Part shown: piece by piece, positions 18,596 through 28,952 of the stretch
How positions within the stretch are numbered: the stretch's first letter is position 1
Layout of the letters: each line of letters starts with the position of its first letter
Assembly: GCF_001511835.1 (NCBI RefSeq)
Contig: NZ_LN997848.1
Span: 3,748,001-3,812,000 of the forward strand
Direction: 5' to 3'
Origin: Magnetospirillum sp. XM-1
Lineage (GTDB): Bacteria; Pseudomonadota; Alphaproteobacteria; Rhodospirillales; Magnetospirillaceae
DNA: 64,000 nucleotides
Made by a program: the position numbers and the translations under genes
Notes under the pieces: generated by a model
Databases searched by the model: none
What the model saw: the letters and a program-made list of their open reading frames with translations, nothing else
Told to the model about the DNA's origin: nothing

Positions 18596-18735
18596 AAGGC
18601 GCACCTCATCCCCATAGGAGATGCGCCTGCGGCGTCCAGAGTTCAACCGGCTCTGCGAATAATTTGCGATAGCACCCTGGCGGGCCGGGGCGTCAACCTG
18701 CGCTATTCTCACCCGAGCCGTCTTAGAAGGCGGCG

Positions 18736-19743
18736 CTATGGTTCCCGCGTGTGCCTCTTCCTTAAGCTTCCCGGCGGATAGCCGAATTTCCTGCGGAATG
18801 CGGCCAGGAAGTGGTTGGTGTGGATATAGCCCAGGCGCTGGGCCAGGGTCTTCAAGGGGATGTCGCTGCTCTCGATGGCGGTATGGGCTTCGGCCAGACG
18901 ATGCTCGGCGATGAATGTATGAATGGGCTGCCCGTATTCGGCCTTGAACGCGTTGTTGAGCGACCGCGCCGAGACATTGAATTGCATGGCCAGTTCTTCC
19001 AGCGTCGGCAACTTTCCTTGCAAGGTTATGAGCTGCTGATAAAGCGTCTGTGCCTGCCGTCTCGATGACGAAAGGGGCGGAGGGGCAGCGACATTGGCGC
19101 CAAGGTGTTCCATCAGCGCTGTCAGATATTCCAGCGCGCGGGCTTGGCACAGCAGGCGACGGCTGGCCCCGGCGACGTCATGGGGAATGGCGTTGTGTAA
19201 ATGGGCGGAGACATGGTGAGGCATCGCTCGCACCCGGATTCTGGGGGCGGGGGTCAGATCCAAGGCTTCCAGGGTGCGTTCGGCGATGTCATGGCCGACC
19301 AGGTGGCCAAGCACTGTCCGGCTGATGGTCAGCGCCGTCATGATGACGTCAGTGGAGCCATCGACCACGGGATCGACTTCCAATCGGTCGGCTAGGCGGA
19401 ACAAATCGATGCCTGGGCGAAAGATCAACTCGGCTGCAGGGTATTTCTCGTGATGAATGACCTGGCCGCCGGTGACCGTCTGGATCATCAGAGATTCGCC
19501 GGGAAAAGAACCTTCCACATGCCCGATATGGATCAATTGCCCCAACGATGCCGGGGTGAAACGCCGGGTGGTGCGGAACAGCGTCATGCCCATGGCCAGT
19601 TCGATCTTTGTGAAGCTGGCCTCGCCCGTTTCGGGCGACATGGGATAAGGATGCCGCTCGACGTCGCCGTCCAGGGGCAGGAAGGTCGCCTCCTCGTCTT
19701 CCAGAAGCCAGTTGAATTTCAAGAATTCATAGGCGGAGCGCAT
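18736..19743 (-). CDS. AraC-family transcriptional regulator A2 (335 aa)
   Basis: Paralogue of the regulator at 16793. It shares the N-terminal landmarks (ELAMGMTLFRTTRRF / DLPMGMSVLRADYRF) and the AraC double-HTH domain, with LPTLEELAMQFNVSARSLNN and IPLKTLAQRLGYIHTNHF at about residues 235-325. ATG 19743 is the only good start. It is divergent from the AraC gene at 20052 across 308 bases. Probably regulates one of the flanking export operons; no direct evidence of target or ligand. Confidence 0.92.
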   Translation of the reverse strand: MRSAYEFLKFNWLLEDEEATFLPLDGDVERHPYPMSPETGEASFTKIELAMGMTLFRTTRRFTPASLGQLIHIGHVEGSFPGESLMIQTVTGGQVIHHEKYPAAELIFRPGIDLFRLADRLEVDPVVDGSTDVIMTALTISRTVLGHLVGHDIAERTLEALDLTPAPRIRVRAMPHHVSAHLHNAIPHDVAGASRRLLCQARALEYLTALMEHLGANVAAPPPLSSSRRQAQTLYQQLITLQGKLPTLEELAMQFNVSARSLNNAFKAEYGQPIHTFIAEHRLAEAHTAIESSDIPLKTLAQRLGYIHTNHFLAAFRRKFGYPPGSLRKRHTREP

Positions 19744-20051
19744 CGGCCGTCTCCGGGATTAGCGTCCGCTCAATATCATCGGGAGCGGCCGGTGGAGTCT
19801 ACATGCGATTGGCCATTCATCAGCCAGCGTGCATTGGCGCGTCTTAACCTTTCCATTTCACGTATCTTCTTCGGCTCGCAACTTCGACCCAGTTTCAGGT
19901 AGAGTCACCCCCTCGTCGCGTCTGACCTCGTGATGCGGGGATTTCCGATCAATGGGCCTGAAATGCGGGCACAAGGGCGGATGAGGCGTTGATGGTGAAA
20001 TCAGAATCTCAAAAGAGTTCCGCATCCTGGTTGTGATTAGGCTGAGCAGGC
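19744..20051. other. divergent intergenic region between two AraC genes
   Basis: 308 bases between divergent AraC-type genes. Promoters for both must lie here, but I see no clear -10/-35 pair, operator repeat or small gene. Confidence 0.5.
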
Positions 20052-21017
20052 ATGTCGATCGTCGAACATTGGGTTGATGCCCCGGAGGTGGGGCGCGAAA
20101 CGGTGATCCGTCGCCACCCGGAGACCTTCGCCCATCATTCCTTGGGGGATGGGGCGGATTTCTTTCATGTGTTCGCCAAAGGGGTGCCGAACATCAACTA
20201 CAAGAAAGTCGTGATGCCCCATGACACCCAGCTCTGGATTCGGGTGTTTCTCGCGGGTGGCGACGAATGTATCCGGCCTGGAATCAGCGCCCCCATTGTG
20301 ACTGATGAGGAGCGGTTCAGCGTTGGTATCTGCCGCCATCCCGCGTCATTCTATCGAGCCCTGCCGGGAGGGGGCAGCTTCGAGCATGTCGCTTTGGCGC
20401 TGACCCCGGATCGGCTGCGTGATTTCTTCGGCGATACGCGTTGCCCTCGTCCCTTGGCCAGGATGCTGGATGATCGCCCCGAGACGCTGGCCCTCACTCC
20501 GGCTCGAACGGCCCATTTGGGGCGTATCGTGCAAGATGTTCGCGCCGCCCCTTATCGCGGGAATGCCTTGAGTTTCTTCCTGCAGGGCAAGGTTCTGGAA
20601 ATGCTGTCGGCGGTGGTCGATCTCATGGATGAGGGCGATTCCGGCGATGACCGCGTGCTGGGCCGGGAGCGTCACCGCCTTTTGGCGGCGCGTGATCTGC
20701 TGCTGACCGATCTCGCCTCTCCGCCGGATCTGATGGATGTCGCCCGCCAGGTGGGAACTTCGCCCCGCCGCCTGAACGAGGCGTTCCGACGCGAATTTGG
20801 CATGACGGTACAGCAATGGCTGTTGGACCAGAAAATGGCGCAGGCCGCCCAATTCCTGGCTGTCGGCGAATTATCCATCAAGGAAATCGCCTATCGGCTG
20901 GGATATTCTCACCGCAGTGCCTTCGCTGCGGCCTTTGCCCAGCGTTTCGGAGTGCCGCCAGCCGGATTCCGTGATGAGCGGGCGAGCGTATATTACGCTC
21001 CCGGCACGCCCTCCTAA
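20052..21017 (+). CDS. AraC-family transcriptional regulator B1 (321 aa)
   Basis: C-terminal AraC domain at about residues 215-310 (DLMDVARQVGTSPRRLNEAFRREFG, then LSIKEIAYRLGYSHRSAFAAAFAQRFGVPPAGFR). The N-terminal domain of about 200 residues differs from A1/A2 and resembles the transcription-factor part of PchR-type regulators; ligand unknown. It is followed after 94 bases by a shorter paralogue (21112) and then the giant gene at 21839, all in one direction. Confidence 0.92.
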   Translation: MSIVEHWVDAPEVGRETVIRRHPETFAHHSLGDGADFFHVFAKGVPNINYKKVVMPHDTQLWIRVFLAGGDECIRPGISAPIVTDEERFSVGICRHPASFYRALPGGGSFEHVALALTPDRLRDFFGDTRCPRPLARMLDDRPETLALTPARTAHLGRIVQDVRAAPYRGNALSFFLQGKVLEMLSAVVDLMDEGDSGDDRVLGRERHRLLAARDLLLTDLASPPDLMDVARQVGTSPRRLNEAFRREFGMTVQQWLLDQKMAQAAQFLAVGELSIKEIAYRLGYSHRSAFAAAFAQRFGVPPAGFRDERASVYYAPGTPS

Positions 21018-21111
21018 CACTTTAGGCAGGATTTCGTACACCACCTCGGTTCAATTCGGGCCACCCTCTGCGCTCTAATCCCGCTGTCGAGACATTCGAC
21101 GCGGAGAGCGC

Positions 21112-21834
21112 ATGCCAAGCGATATTCAACATATCCAGGTCGGCCAAGGATTGGAGGTGATCCTGAGGCTCTCCCATGCGCGGAGAGAGCGTCTGAAAGC
21201 CATGGTCCAGTTGTCGGTCTCCGATGGACGCTTGGCGGAGACGGGCGGTGATTACGCCTTGGTGGCATGTGTTTCTCCCGCCCGGCTGCGCATCATTCTG
21301 GGGCATGGCAACGGTCACGGTTCCAGCCTGGAGAGGCTGCTGTCCGGTGGGTGCGAGCAGGTGGAAATCGCCAATTCCGCCCTGGTGCGCCGTGTCGCCG
21401 AGGACCTTTCTCGCACGCCTTATCGTGGATCGGCCTTCAATCTGTATGTCCAAAGCAAGGTCATCGAACTGCTGGTGGACGAGGTTTCGACTTCGGACGA
21501 GAGCGATGACCAGCGGCACGCCTTCGCCGTCCGCGACATTCTGTTGACCGATCCGGTTTCTCCCCCGTCCATGGCCGAAATATCCCGCATGGTCGGCGTG
21601 CCGCCCCGCAAGCTCAACGCCCAGTTCCGAGCCGTGTTCGGGATGACCGCCTTTGAATGGCTGGTGGACTGGCGTCTGGTTCGCGCCCGCGACCTGGTGA
21701 TGGATGGCGGCGCCTCCATCAAGGATATCGCCTTTTCACTGGGCTATTCGCACGTCCCCACCTTTTCCGCCGCCTTCACCCGCCGTTTCGGCATGCCCCC
21801 GACCCGCTTCCAGGCGAGTCGCAATCAGGATTGA
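21112..21834 (+). CDS. AraC-family transcriptional regulator B2, short (240 aa)
   Basis: Shares with B1 the segments NSALVRRVAEDLSRTPYRG / DVRAAPYRG and the complete AraC domain (about residues 145-235: SMAEISRMVGVPPRKLNAQFR, then ASIKDIAFSLGYSHVPTFSAAF). It lacks roughly the first 80 residues of B1, so its sensory domain is reduced. Its TGA is only 4 bases before the ATG of the giant gene at 21839, so the two are very likely co-transcribed and translationally coupled. That arrangement, regulator first in the operon of its probable target, suggests autoregulation (inference). Confidence 0.9.
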   Translation: MPSDIQHIQVGQGLEVILRLSHARRERLKAMVQLSVSDGRLAETGGDYALVACVSPARLRIILGHGNGHGSSLERLLSGGCEQVEIANSALVRRVAEDLSRTPYRGSAFNLYVQSKVIELLVDEVSTSDESDDQRHAFAVRDILLTDPVSPPSMAEISRMVGVPPRKLNAQFRAVFGMTAFEWLVDWRLVRARDLVMDGGASIKDIAFSLGYSHVPTFSAAFTRRFGMPPTRFQASRNQD

Positions 21835-21838
21835 TGCC

Positions 21839-24800
21839 ATGACTTCTGTTCCTTCCCGACGCAAACGTCTGAATCTCGGCCTGATGGCCCTTGAGCCGCG
21901 CTGGATGTTCGATGGCGCCGCCATGGCCGATGCCGCCCCCGATGCGGCGGCCAAGGCACTGATCCCCGACGCCCCGGCGCCGGTGCAGGTCCGCACCGCC
22001 GATCCCGCCCAGGATGGCGGCAAGAAGGAGGTCGTGTTCGTCGATACCTCGGTGGCCGATTACCAGACCCTGGAAGCGGCCGTGAAGCCCGGTGTCGAGG
22101 TCCAGGAGATCGACGGCGGCCAGAGCGGCCTGGCCCAGATGGCCAAGTGGGCGGAGACCCATTCCGGCTATGACAGCGTCTCGGTGCTGTCCCATGGCGG
22201 TGAAGCCGTCCTGAACCTGGGCAGCGACTACATCACCTGGACAGCGCTGAACGACGCGACCGTGCAGGCGGAACTGGCCCAGATCGGCCACGCCCTGGCG
22301 GCGGGGGGCGACATCCTGCTTTACAACTGCAATCTGGCCAAGGGAGACGACGGCCAGCAATTCATCGCCGGACTGGCCGCCGCGACCGGAGCGGACGTGG
22401 CCGCGTCCGACAACACCACCGGCGCCTCGAGCGATTGGACGTTGGAGAAGACCATCGGAGAGGTGACGGCCTCGCCGCTGGACGCCTCCAGTCTTGCCAA
22501 TTACGGCCACGACCTTGTCGGCCCATCGGCGTTCCAGATCAAGATCGACCATCCCTCGAACACCAATGCCTATATCAACACCAATGCCTCGGCGGTTGAT
22601 TCCAGCGGCAACATATATGTTGCCGGTTCTTTTGACACCGGCGTCGCCCTAGATTCATCCAGTCCCGCCACAATAACCTCGGCGGCGCAGCGCGCGGGCA
22701 ACCAGGCCGGTTTCATCGCCAAATATTCGTCGTCGGGATCCTTCCTGTGGTCGAAGATCGTGGGCGACAGCGTCTCTCCGCTGGGGACAAACAATCCATT
22801 CACGTCCTGCCTTGGTGTCGCGGTCGATAGCAGCGACAATGTCATTGTCACCGGCAGCTTCCAGAAAACGGCCAAGTTCGATCCCGGATCGACCAATGAC
22901 AACATCACCAGCAATGGCAGTTACGACATATTCGTAACGAAATTCGCATCCGATGGAACCTATGGTTGGACCAAGACCTTTGGCGGCACGGGCAGTGACA
23001 ACGCCATGGATGTGGCCGTGGTGGGCGGAACCAACATCGTCCTGATCGGAACCTTCAATACCAGCGTGAATTTCGGTGGAACAACGGTCACGGACCGGGG
23101 CGGCGGCAACGCCGCCTATGTTTTGTGCCTTGATGCCATTGGCGCGACCCAATGGGTGAATGCCTACGACGCCTACAATTACCCGGCATCGCAGGCCCAG
23201 GGAACCGAGCGGGGCTACGCGGTGGACTCGGACGGAACCAGCATCTTCGTTTCCGGCCTGATCTCCGGCGGCTCGACCGTGAACATGAACCCGCAAGGCA
23301 CGGCGTCCGACCTGACGTCGTCTCTGGGCGGAGACACGATGTTCGTGCAAAAGCTCAATTCCAGCGGCATCAATCAGTGGGCCTTCGCGCTTCCGTTCTC
23401 GCCAAGTTCTCGACACAGCATTCTTAGCCATGACGCGGCTGGTAACGTGATCGTCGCCGGCGTTTACAGCGGGACGAAGGATTTCGACCCTAGCGTGGCC
23501 ACGCACAACCTTAGCTCTTCCGGCGGATCGACGGATACCTATGTCGCCAAATATAGCGGCGTCAATGGGGCCTATATCTGGGCCGACAGCATCGGTGGTG
23601 CGGGGACCGACGGCGGCAACGGTATCGCCGTCATCGCCGACGCATCGAACAACGTCTATGTCGGCGGCGTGACCAATGGAAGTTCCATTGACTTGAATCC
23701 TGCTGGCGGGGGCACCGTCTCGGGCCTGAGCTCTTATAGCCTGTTCCAGGTAAAGCTGGACTCGTCCGGCGCCTATGTGTGGGGCAAAACCGGGACGAGC
23801 AGCGCCCAAATCAACGCGCGCGACATTCTCTTGACCGGCGGCAAGATCGGATTGGTCGGCGACATGGGGGTGGGAACCCTGGGATCGTTCAGCAACTCCG
23901 GAACCTCCATGACGTTCAACGCCTGGAATGCCGGGTTTGTCGAGGGATACGCCTCGGATGGCACCCCCTTCGGCGGCACGCCGCCCCCCGGCCCCAGCTT
24001 CACCTCGTCCGCGACCGCCAATTTCGCCGAGAACGGCACGGGGACCGCCTATACGGCGGCGGCCACCGGAACCGGCACCGTCACCTATGCCCTGAGCGGA
24101 ACCGACGCCGGCAAGTTCGATCTGAACACCTCGACCGGCGTGCTGACCTTCAAGGCCGCCCCCAATTTCGAGGCTCCGGGCAGCGGCGCCAGCTCCAACT
24201 CTTATTCCGTCACCATCAGCGCAACCGACGACAATGGCACGGCGTCGCAAGGCGTGACCATCAGCGTCACCGACGTGGCTCCCGCCTGGACGGCTCCGGC
24301 TCCCATCACCCTGAACGATAACAGCGCCAACGGCGCCGCAGTGGCGACATTGACTGGGACCGGCGACACCAGTGGGGTTACTTGGTCGATTCAGAGCGGC
24401 AACGCCTCGGGTCTGTTCGCCATCAACGCAACCACCGGCGCCATCACCGTCGCCGACGCCACCAAGTTCGATGTCGGAACGACGCCGTCCTATACCCTTA
24501 GCGTGCGCGAAACCGACGGCACCACCAACGCGGACCACAATATCACCGTCAATGTGAGCCATGTCGGCCCGACCTTCAGCTCGGGCGCCACCACCAATTT
24601 TGCCGAGAACGGTGCCGGCACTGTCTATACGGCGGCGGCGACCGCCAGTGGTGGCACGGTGAGCTATGCCTTGGCGGGAGCTGATGCCGGTAAGTTCAAC
24701 ATCAGCAGCACGACCGGCGCAGTGACATTCAAGGTGCCGCCGAATTTTGAAAATCCGGCCAGTGCCGCTAATTCCAATGTTTACAACATCACCATCAACG

Positions 24801-25984
24801 CCACGGATAACAACGGCACCTCGTCCAAGGCCGTCGCCATCACCGTTACCGATGTGGCTCCAACCTGGACCGCTCCGGCACCCGTCACCCTGAATGACAA
24901 TAGTGCCAACGGCGTCACGGTGGCGACACTGACCGGGACTGGCGACACAACCGGTGTTACGTGGTCGATTCAGGGTGGCAACGCCTCTGGACTGTTCGCC
25001 ATCAATACCGCAACCGGCGTCATTACCGTCGCGGACGCCACCAAGTTCAATTTCGCGACCACGCCATCCTATACCTTGGCGATCCGCGAAACCGACGGCA
25101 ACACGAATGCGGATCACAACGTCACGGTTAATGTGAACCACTTCGTTGCTGCTGTTGTCGCGCCACCACCGCCGCCGCCCGAGCCGAAGCAGGCTCCCGC
25201 CCCAGCTCCTGTTGTTGTGGCGCCACAACCGGCGCCGCCGCCAGTTGAACAACCACAGACCATCATTCGCGACACCACCCCACCACCGGTGTTCGCTCCA
25301 ATTTCAGCGCCGTCACAAGCTCCGGTCGCGGCCCCCGTTGCCGATGCGCCCAAGGCCCCCGTTGCGGGACCGGTCGGCGACAGTTCGAAGACGCAGATCA
25401 GCGAGGCCCCCAAGGCCGTGGCTCCCGTTACCCCGGTCGTGGTGGCGCCTCCAGTCATTCCGGTCGTCATGACGACCCAGCTTACGCCTCCGACGGCGGA
25501 TGGCGGATTCCGTGTGCCGGTGGTTACCGCAACCCAAGGCGGGCCTCCGGTCGAGGGGTTGCTCGCCCTTCGCCCCGAGGTTCAGGTGCCTCCACTCGCC
25601 GATGGCCCCATGAAGGTCACAATTCCGGCGGATGCCTTTGTCCATAGCCGTTCCGATGCCGTGGTCACGCTGAGCGCGGCTCGCGTGACGGGGCAGCCGT
25701 TGCCGTCATGGCTCAATTTCGACTCCCGCTCCGGCACCTTGGCGGGGCAGCCGCCCGCCGACTTCAAGGGCACCATGGTGGTCCGCATCATCGCCCGCGA
25801 CGACAAGGGCCAGGAAGCCACCATCACGGTGCGCATCAACGGGTTGCCGGAGAAGACCGGCGCCGTCCGGGACGGCAACGTCATCAAGCTGGGCCATCAC
25901 CTCCGTGACAAGCCGGTGGGCAAGATCGCCTTCACCCAACAACTCAAGCTGGCTGCCCGCAACGCCGCCGTCCGCTTTTCCTAA
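21839..25984 (+). CDS. giant LEPR/DUF4347 surface protein, copy 2, with beta-propeller (1381 aa)
   Basis: ATG 21839 follows the AraC stop by 4 bases. Order: basic N-terminus; MALEPRWMFDGAA at residues 16-28; DUF4347 about 62-215 with H119 (LSHG) and C164 (LLYNC). Then about 240-705 come at least six SBBP-like beta-propeller blades, each with a strand of the type VDSSGNIYVAGSF. Next are two tandem pairs of cadherin-like domains (about 715-1100; units begin with NFAENG and LNDNSANG), a Pro-rich linker (about 1104-1220), and the conserved C-terminal domain with ADAFVHSRSDAVVTLSA and the tail GKIAFTQQLKLA. No Sec signal or RTX repeats. Probably a secreted or surface-anchored protein exported by the downstream TolC/HlyD proteins; the ligand of the propeller is unknown. 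Confidence 0.9.
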   Translation: MTSVPSRRKRLNLGLMALEPRWMFDGAAMADAAPDAAAKALIPDAPAPVQVRTADPAQDGGKKEVVFVDTSVADYQTLEAAVKPGVEVQEIDGGQSGLAQMAKWAETHSGYDSVSVLSHGGEAVLNLGSDYITWTALNDATVQAELAQIGHALAAGGDILLYNCNLAKGDDGQQFIAGLAAATGADVAASDNTTGASSDWTLEKTIGEVTASPLDASSLANYGHDLVGPSAFQIKIDHPSNTNAYINTNASAVDSSGNIYVAGSFDTGVALDSSSPATITSAAQRAGNQAGFIAKYSSSGSFLWSKIVGDSVSPLGTNNPFTSCLGVAVDSSDNVIVTGSFQKTAKFDPGSTNDNITSNGSYDIFVTKFASDGTYGWTKTFGGTGSDNAMDVAVVGGTNIVLIGTFNTSVNFGGTTVTDRGGGNAAYVLCLDAIGATQWVNAYDAYNYPASQAQGTERGYAVDSDGTSIFVSGLISGGSTVNMNPQGTASDLTSSLGGDTMFVQKLNSSGINQWAFALPFSPSSRHSILSHDAAGNVIVAGVYSGTKDFDPSVATHNLSSSGGSTDTYVAKYSGVNGAYIWADSIGGAGTDGGNGIAVIADASNNVYVGGVTNGSSIDLNPAGGGTVSGLSSYSLFQVKLDSSGAYVWGKTGTSSAQINARDILLTGGKIGLVGDMGVGTLGSFSNSGTSMTFNAWNAGFVEGYASDGTPFGGTPPPGPSFTSSATANFAENGTGTAYTAAATGTGTVTYALSGTDAGKFDLNTSTGVLTFKAAPNFEAPGSGASSNSYSVTISATDDNGTASQGVTISVTDVAPAWTAPAPITLNDNSANGAAVATLTGTGDTSGVTWSIQSGNASGLFAINATTGAITVADATKFDVGTTPSYTLSVRETDGTTNADHNITVNVSHVGPTFSSGATTNFAENGAGTVYTAAATASGGTVSYALAGADAGKFNISSTTGAVTFKVPPNFENPASAANSNVYNITINATDNNGTSSKAVAITVTDVAPTWTAPAPVTLNDNSANGVTVATLTGTGDTTGVTWSIQGGNASGLFAINTATGVITVADATKFNFATTPSYTLAIRETDGNTNADHNVTVNVNHFVAAVVAPPPPPPEPKQAPAPAPVVVAPQPAPPPVEQPQTIIRDTTPPPVFAPISAPSQAPVAAPVADAPKAPVAGPVGDSSKTQISEAPKAVAPVTPVVVAPPVIPVVMTTQLTPPTADGGFRVPVVTATQGGPPVEGLLALRPEVQVPPLADGPMKVTIPADAFVHSRSDAVVTLSAARVTGQPLPSWLNFDSRSGTLAGQPPADFKGTMVVRIIARDDKGQEATITVRINGLPEKTGAVRDGNVIKLGHHLRDKPVGKIAFTQQLKLAARNAAVRFS

Positions 25985-26003
25985 GACCAGGGGATAGATC
26001 ACC

Positions 26004-27743
26004 ATGACCATCGTTTCCGCTCGCATGGCCCGCCTTCTGGCCGCCGTTTCCACCGCCGCCCTGCTGTCGGCTTGCGCCGTGACGCCGACGCCGTTCACCC
26101 AGGATGAATTCTCGGCCAAGGCCAAGGCCGACCGCGCCGCCATGTTCGACGGCCAGGAGGTGATGTCCAAGCCGCTTACCCTGTCCGATGCGGTGGCCCG
26201 CGTGCTGAAGTATAATCTGGATAAGCGGGCCAAGATGATGGACGAGGCCCTGGCCCTGGGGCAGCTCGACCTCGACCGCTTCGACCTGCTGCCCAAGCTG
26301 GCGGCTAATGCCGGCTATACCGAGCGCTCGGCCCCCAATGCGACGCGGTCGCGCGACCTCTATACCCAGACCACCAGCACGTCCAATCCCAGCTATTCGG
26401 CGGATCGGTTCTCCATCACCAACGATCTGGGCCTGACCTGGAACATTCTGGATTTCGGCGTGTCCTACTTCACGGCCCAGCAGAATGCCGATCGCGCTCT
26501 GATCGCCAAGGAAAAGCGGCGCAAGACCGTGGCCAATCTAGTCCAGGAAGTGCGCTTCACCTTCTGGCGGGCCGCTGCAGCCCAGGTGCTGAAGGGCAAG
26601 GTCACGGATGTCATCGCCAATGCCGAGCGGGCGTTGAAAGATTCCGAGCGGGTCGAGGCGGAGAAGCTGAAGAACCCCACTGAAAGCTTGCGCATTCAGA
26701 AGACCCTGCTGGAAAGCATCCGCCAGTTGGAGGCCATCGACCAGGAGCTGACCACCGCCAAGTCGGAACTGGCCGCCCTGATCAACGTGGCTCCCGGCAG
26801 CGACTTCAAGCTGGACGTGCCCGCCAATGGCGGCATGACCATCCCCGCCTGGGACATACCCATCGAGCAGATGGAAGAAGCGGCGTTGATCAACAACCCC
26901 GATCTGCGCGAGCAAGATTACCAGAGTCGCATCGCCATCGATGACACTCACAAGGAGATCCTGAAGCTGCTGCCGGGCGTGACCCTGTCGTTCTCGCGCC
27001 AGTACGACTCCAACTCCTTCCTGATGGACAACCGCTGGAACGACGTGGGCACAAAGGTTACATGGAACCTCATCAATCTGCTGGCGGCGCCGGACCGTCT
27101 CGCCCATGCCGACAGCGCCGAAAAGGTGGTCGACGCCAAGCGCATCGCGCTGCGCATGGCGGTGCTGGCCCAGGTCCATGTGATCTCGCATCAGTTCGCC
27201 AGCGCGGCCAAGCAGTTCGAGCGGGCCGACAAACTGTGGGGGATCGAGAGCCGTCTGGCCGAAGCCTCTGGCAATCAGCAGCGCGGCGGCACTCAGAACG
27301 AGATCGAGCGCATCAGCACCGAGACCTCGGCCATCGCCGCCGAGCTTCGACGTTTCCAGACCTATGCCCAGATGCAATCGGCCTACGGCAAGCTGCAATC
27401 AACCCTCGGCGCTGATCCGGTGCCCGAGCGGGTGGCCTCGCAATCTCTAGATGGGCTGTCGGGGGCCATAGTGCTGGCCATGCCGCCGGTGGTGAAAGCC
27501 GATGCCGCGCCGGTGGCGGCGCCCGCCGTGATCGAGACGGTGACCCCCGACACCCCCGCGCCCAAGCCCGAGCATCAGGACGCCATGGCCTGGCTGGGGA
27601 CGTTCATCTCCAACGGCCTCGCCAAGCCGGCCGAGGCCGCGCCGGTGGCCGCTCCCGAGCCCGAACGCAAGGACTCGCTGGGTGACGGTCTGGCGTGGCT
27701 GGGCGGCAAGATCAGCCGTCTTGCCGATCGGGTCAGTGAATAA
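26004..27743 (+). CDS. TolC-like outer-membrane efflux lipoprotein, copy 2 (579 aa)
   Basis: Paralogue of the channel at 14795-16603, with the same layout: signal peptide ending in lipobox LLSAC, the two TolC coiled-coil repeats, and an Ala/Pro-rich C-terminal tail containing two short amphipathic helices ([29 protein letters not shown]). The ATG at 26004 has AGGGGA upstream. It sits 19 bases after one giant gene and 29 bases before the next. Expected to form the trimeric outer-membrane exit duct for the giant proteins. The 3' third (from base 27134) is duplicated at 53455-54064. Confidence 0.93.
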   Translation: MTIVSARMARLLAAVSTAALLSACAVTPTPFTQDEFSAKAKADRAAMFDGQEVMSKPLTLSDAVARVLKYNLDKRAKMMDEALALGQLDLDRFDLLPKLAANAGYTERSAPNATRSRDLYTQTTSTSNPSYSADRFSITNDLGLTWNILDFGVSYFTAQQNADRALIAKEKRRKTVANLVQEVRFTFWRAAAAQVLKGKVTDVIANAERALKDSERVEAEKLKNPTESLRIQKTLLESIRQLEAIDQELTTAKSELAALINVAPGSDFKLDVPANGGMTIPAWDIPIEQMEEAALINNPDLREQDYQSRIAIDDTHKEILKLLPGVTLSFSRQYDSNSFLMDNRWNDVGTKVTWNLINLLAAPDRLAHADSAEKVVDAKRIALRMAVLAQVHVISHQFASAAKQFERADKLWGIESRLAEASGNQQRGGTQNEIERISTETSAIAAELRRFQTYAQMQSAYGKLQSTLGADPVPERVASQSLDGLSGAIVLAMPPVVKADAAPVAAPAVIETVTPDTPAPKPEHQDAMAWLGTFISNGLAKPAEAAPVAAPEPERKDSLGDGLAWLGGKISRLADRVSE

Positions 27744-28952
27744 GCGCGAACAGCCCGATTGGACGGTGAAGCATGGGTCCCATCAAGCGCAAACGTCGGA
27801 AGATGGATCTGGGGCTCATGGCCCTGGAGCCGCGCTGGATGTTCGACGGGGCGGCAGTGGCGGACGCTGCCCATGCCGCCCCCGATCCTGCGGCGAAGGC
27901 GCTGATTCCAGACGCTCCTGCCCCGGTGGAGCTCAAGACTGCCGATCCGGCCCAGAACAGTGGCAAAAAGGAGGTGGTGTTCGTCGATACCTCGGTGGCC
28001 GATTACAAGACCCTGGAAGCGGCGGTGAAGCCGGGTATCGAGATCGAGGAGATCGACGGTGGCCAGAGTGGTCTGGCCCAGATGGCCAAGTGGGCGGAGA
28101 CCCACTCCGGCTATGACAGCATTTCCATCCTGTCGCACGGTAACGACGGCATGGTGAAGGTCGGCGCCGATGTCCTGACCGAGTCGATGCTGTCCGACAC
28201 GACCATCCAGGCCGAACTGGCCCAGATCGGCCATGCGCTGCAGGCTGGGGGCGATCTGCTTCTGTATGGTTGCGACATCGCTGGGGACGGTGACGGCAAG
28301 GCCTTCATCAACGATCTAGCCGCCGCCACCGGCGCTGACGTCGCCGCTTCGACCGATGTAACCGGCATTCATGGAAATTGGTCACTGGAATACCAAACCG
28401 GCGTCATCGACCGGGGGGCGCCGCTCGATGACGGTGCCCTCAGTGGCTACGGCCACGATCTGACGGCCCTTTATTTTGATATGGGAACTGGCGTGACGCT
28501 CGTTTACGCCTGGAACGGAACATTATGGGCCAACATCAACGGTTCTTACTCATTCTATTTTAATACCAATTCAACCACTCAGTCCTACCATGTCGAGTTC
28601 AATGGATCCTTCCAGTACAGCGCCGGCCCCAACACCGGACAAACCGTCTTTCTCGTCGGAACCCAGGATTTCGTGTCCTCGCCGGCTCCGGCTTACGACG
28701 GGTTCGCAAATCCATCATACCCGTTCAAGACAACCATAAGCGGTGGCGGCGCGACCATGAAGGTCGGCAACAATCCTCAGACCGCCACTACGGATTTCGT
28801 GCCGACCTATGCCGGAACCTTCTACATAAGTTCAGTCGTTGGCCTTGACTCGACGTGGAACTCGATTAACGGCAGCGGGTCGGCGACCGGATCGCGGGCC
28901 ATCAATCCCAATACCGCGCCGAGTTTCGTCGGCGGTACGTCGCAATCGGTGA
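27134..28952 (+). repeat. 1.8-kb direct repeat B, left copy
   Basis: From 27134 (inside the TolC-like gene) to about 28952 (inside the giant gene) the sequence recurs at 53455-55276 in the same orientation. By eye, identity is high at both ends, with more differences around 28470-28700 and one extra codon in the right copy. The left copy is the intact donor context; the right copy is cut at both ends. Confidence 0.93.

Noticed and set aside
18596..19150. Upstream extension of the ClpP-like frame.
   Set aside because: This part mirrors the AraC gene in another frame, whereas ATG 18595 begins a proper signal peptide.
22655..25252. An 865-codon open frame antisense to giant gene copy 2.
   Set aside because: High-GC repetitive coding DNA commonly leaves long open antisense frames. 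The sense strand has recognisable domains throughout, and the antisense product has only compositionally biased sequence.
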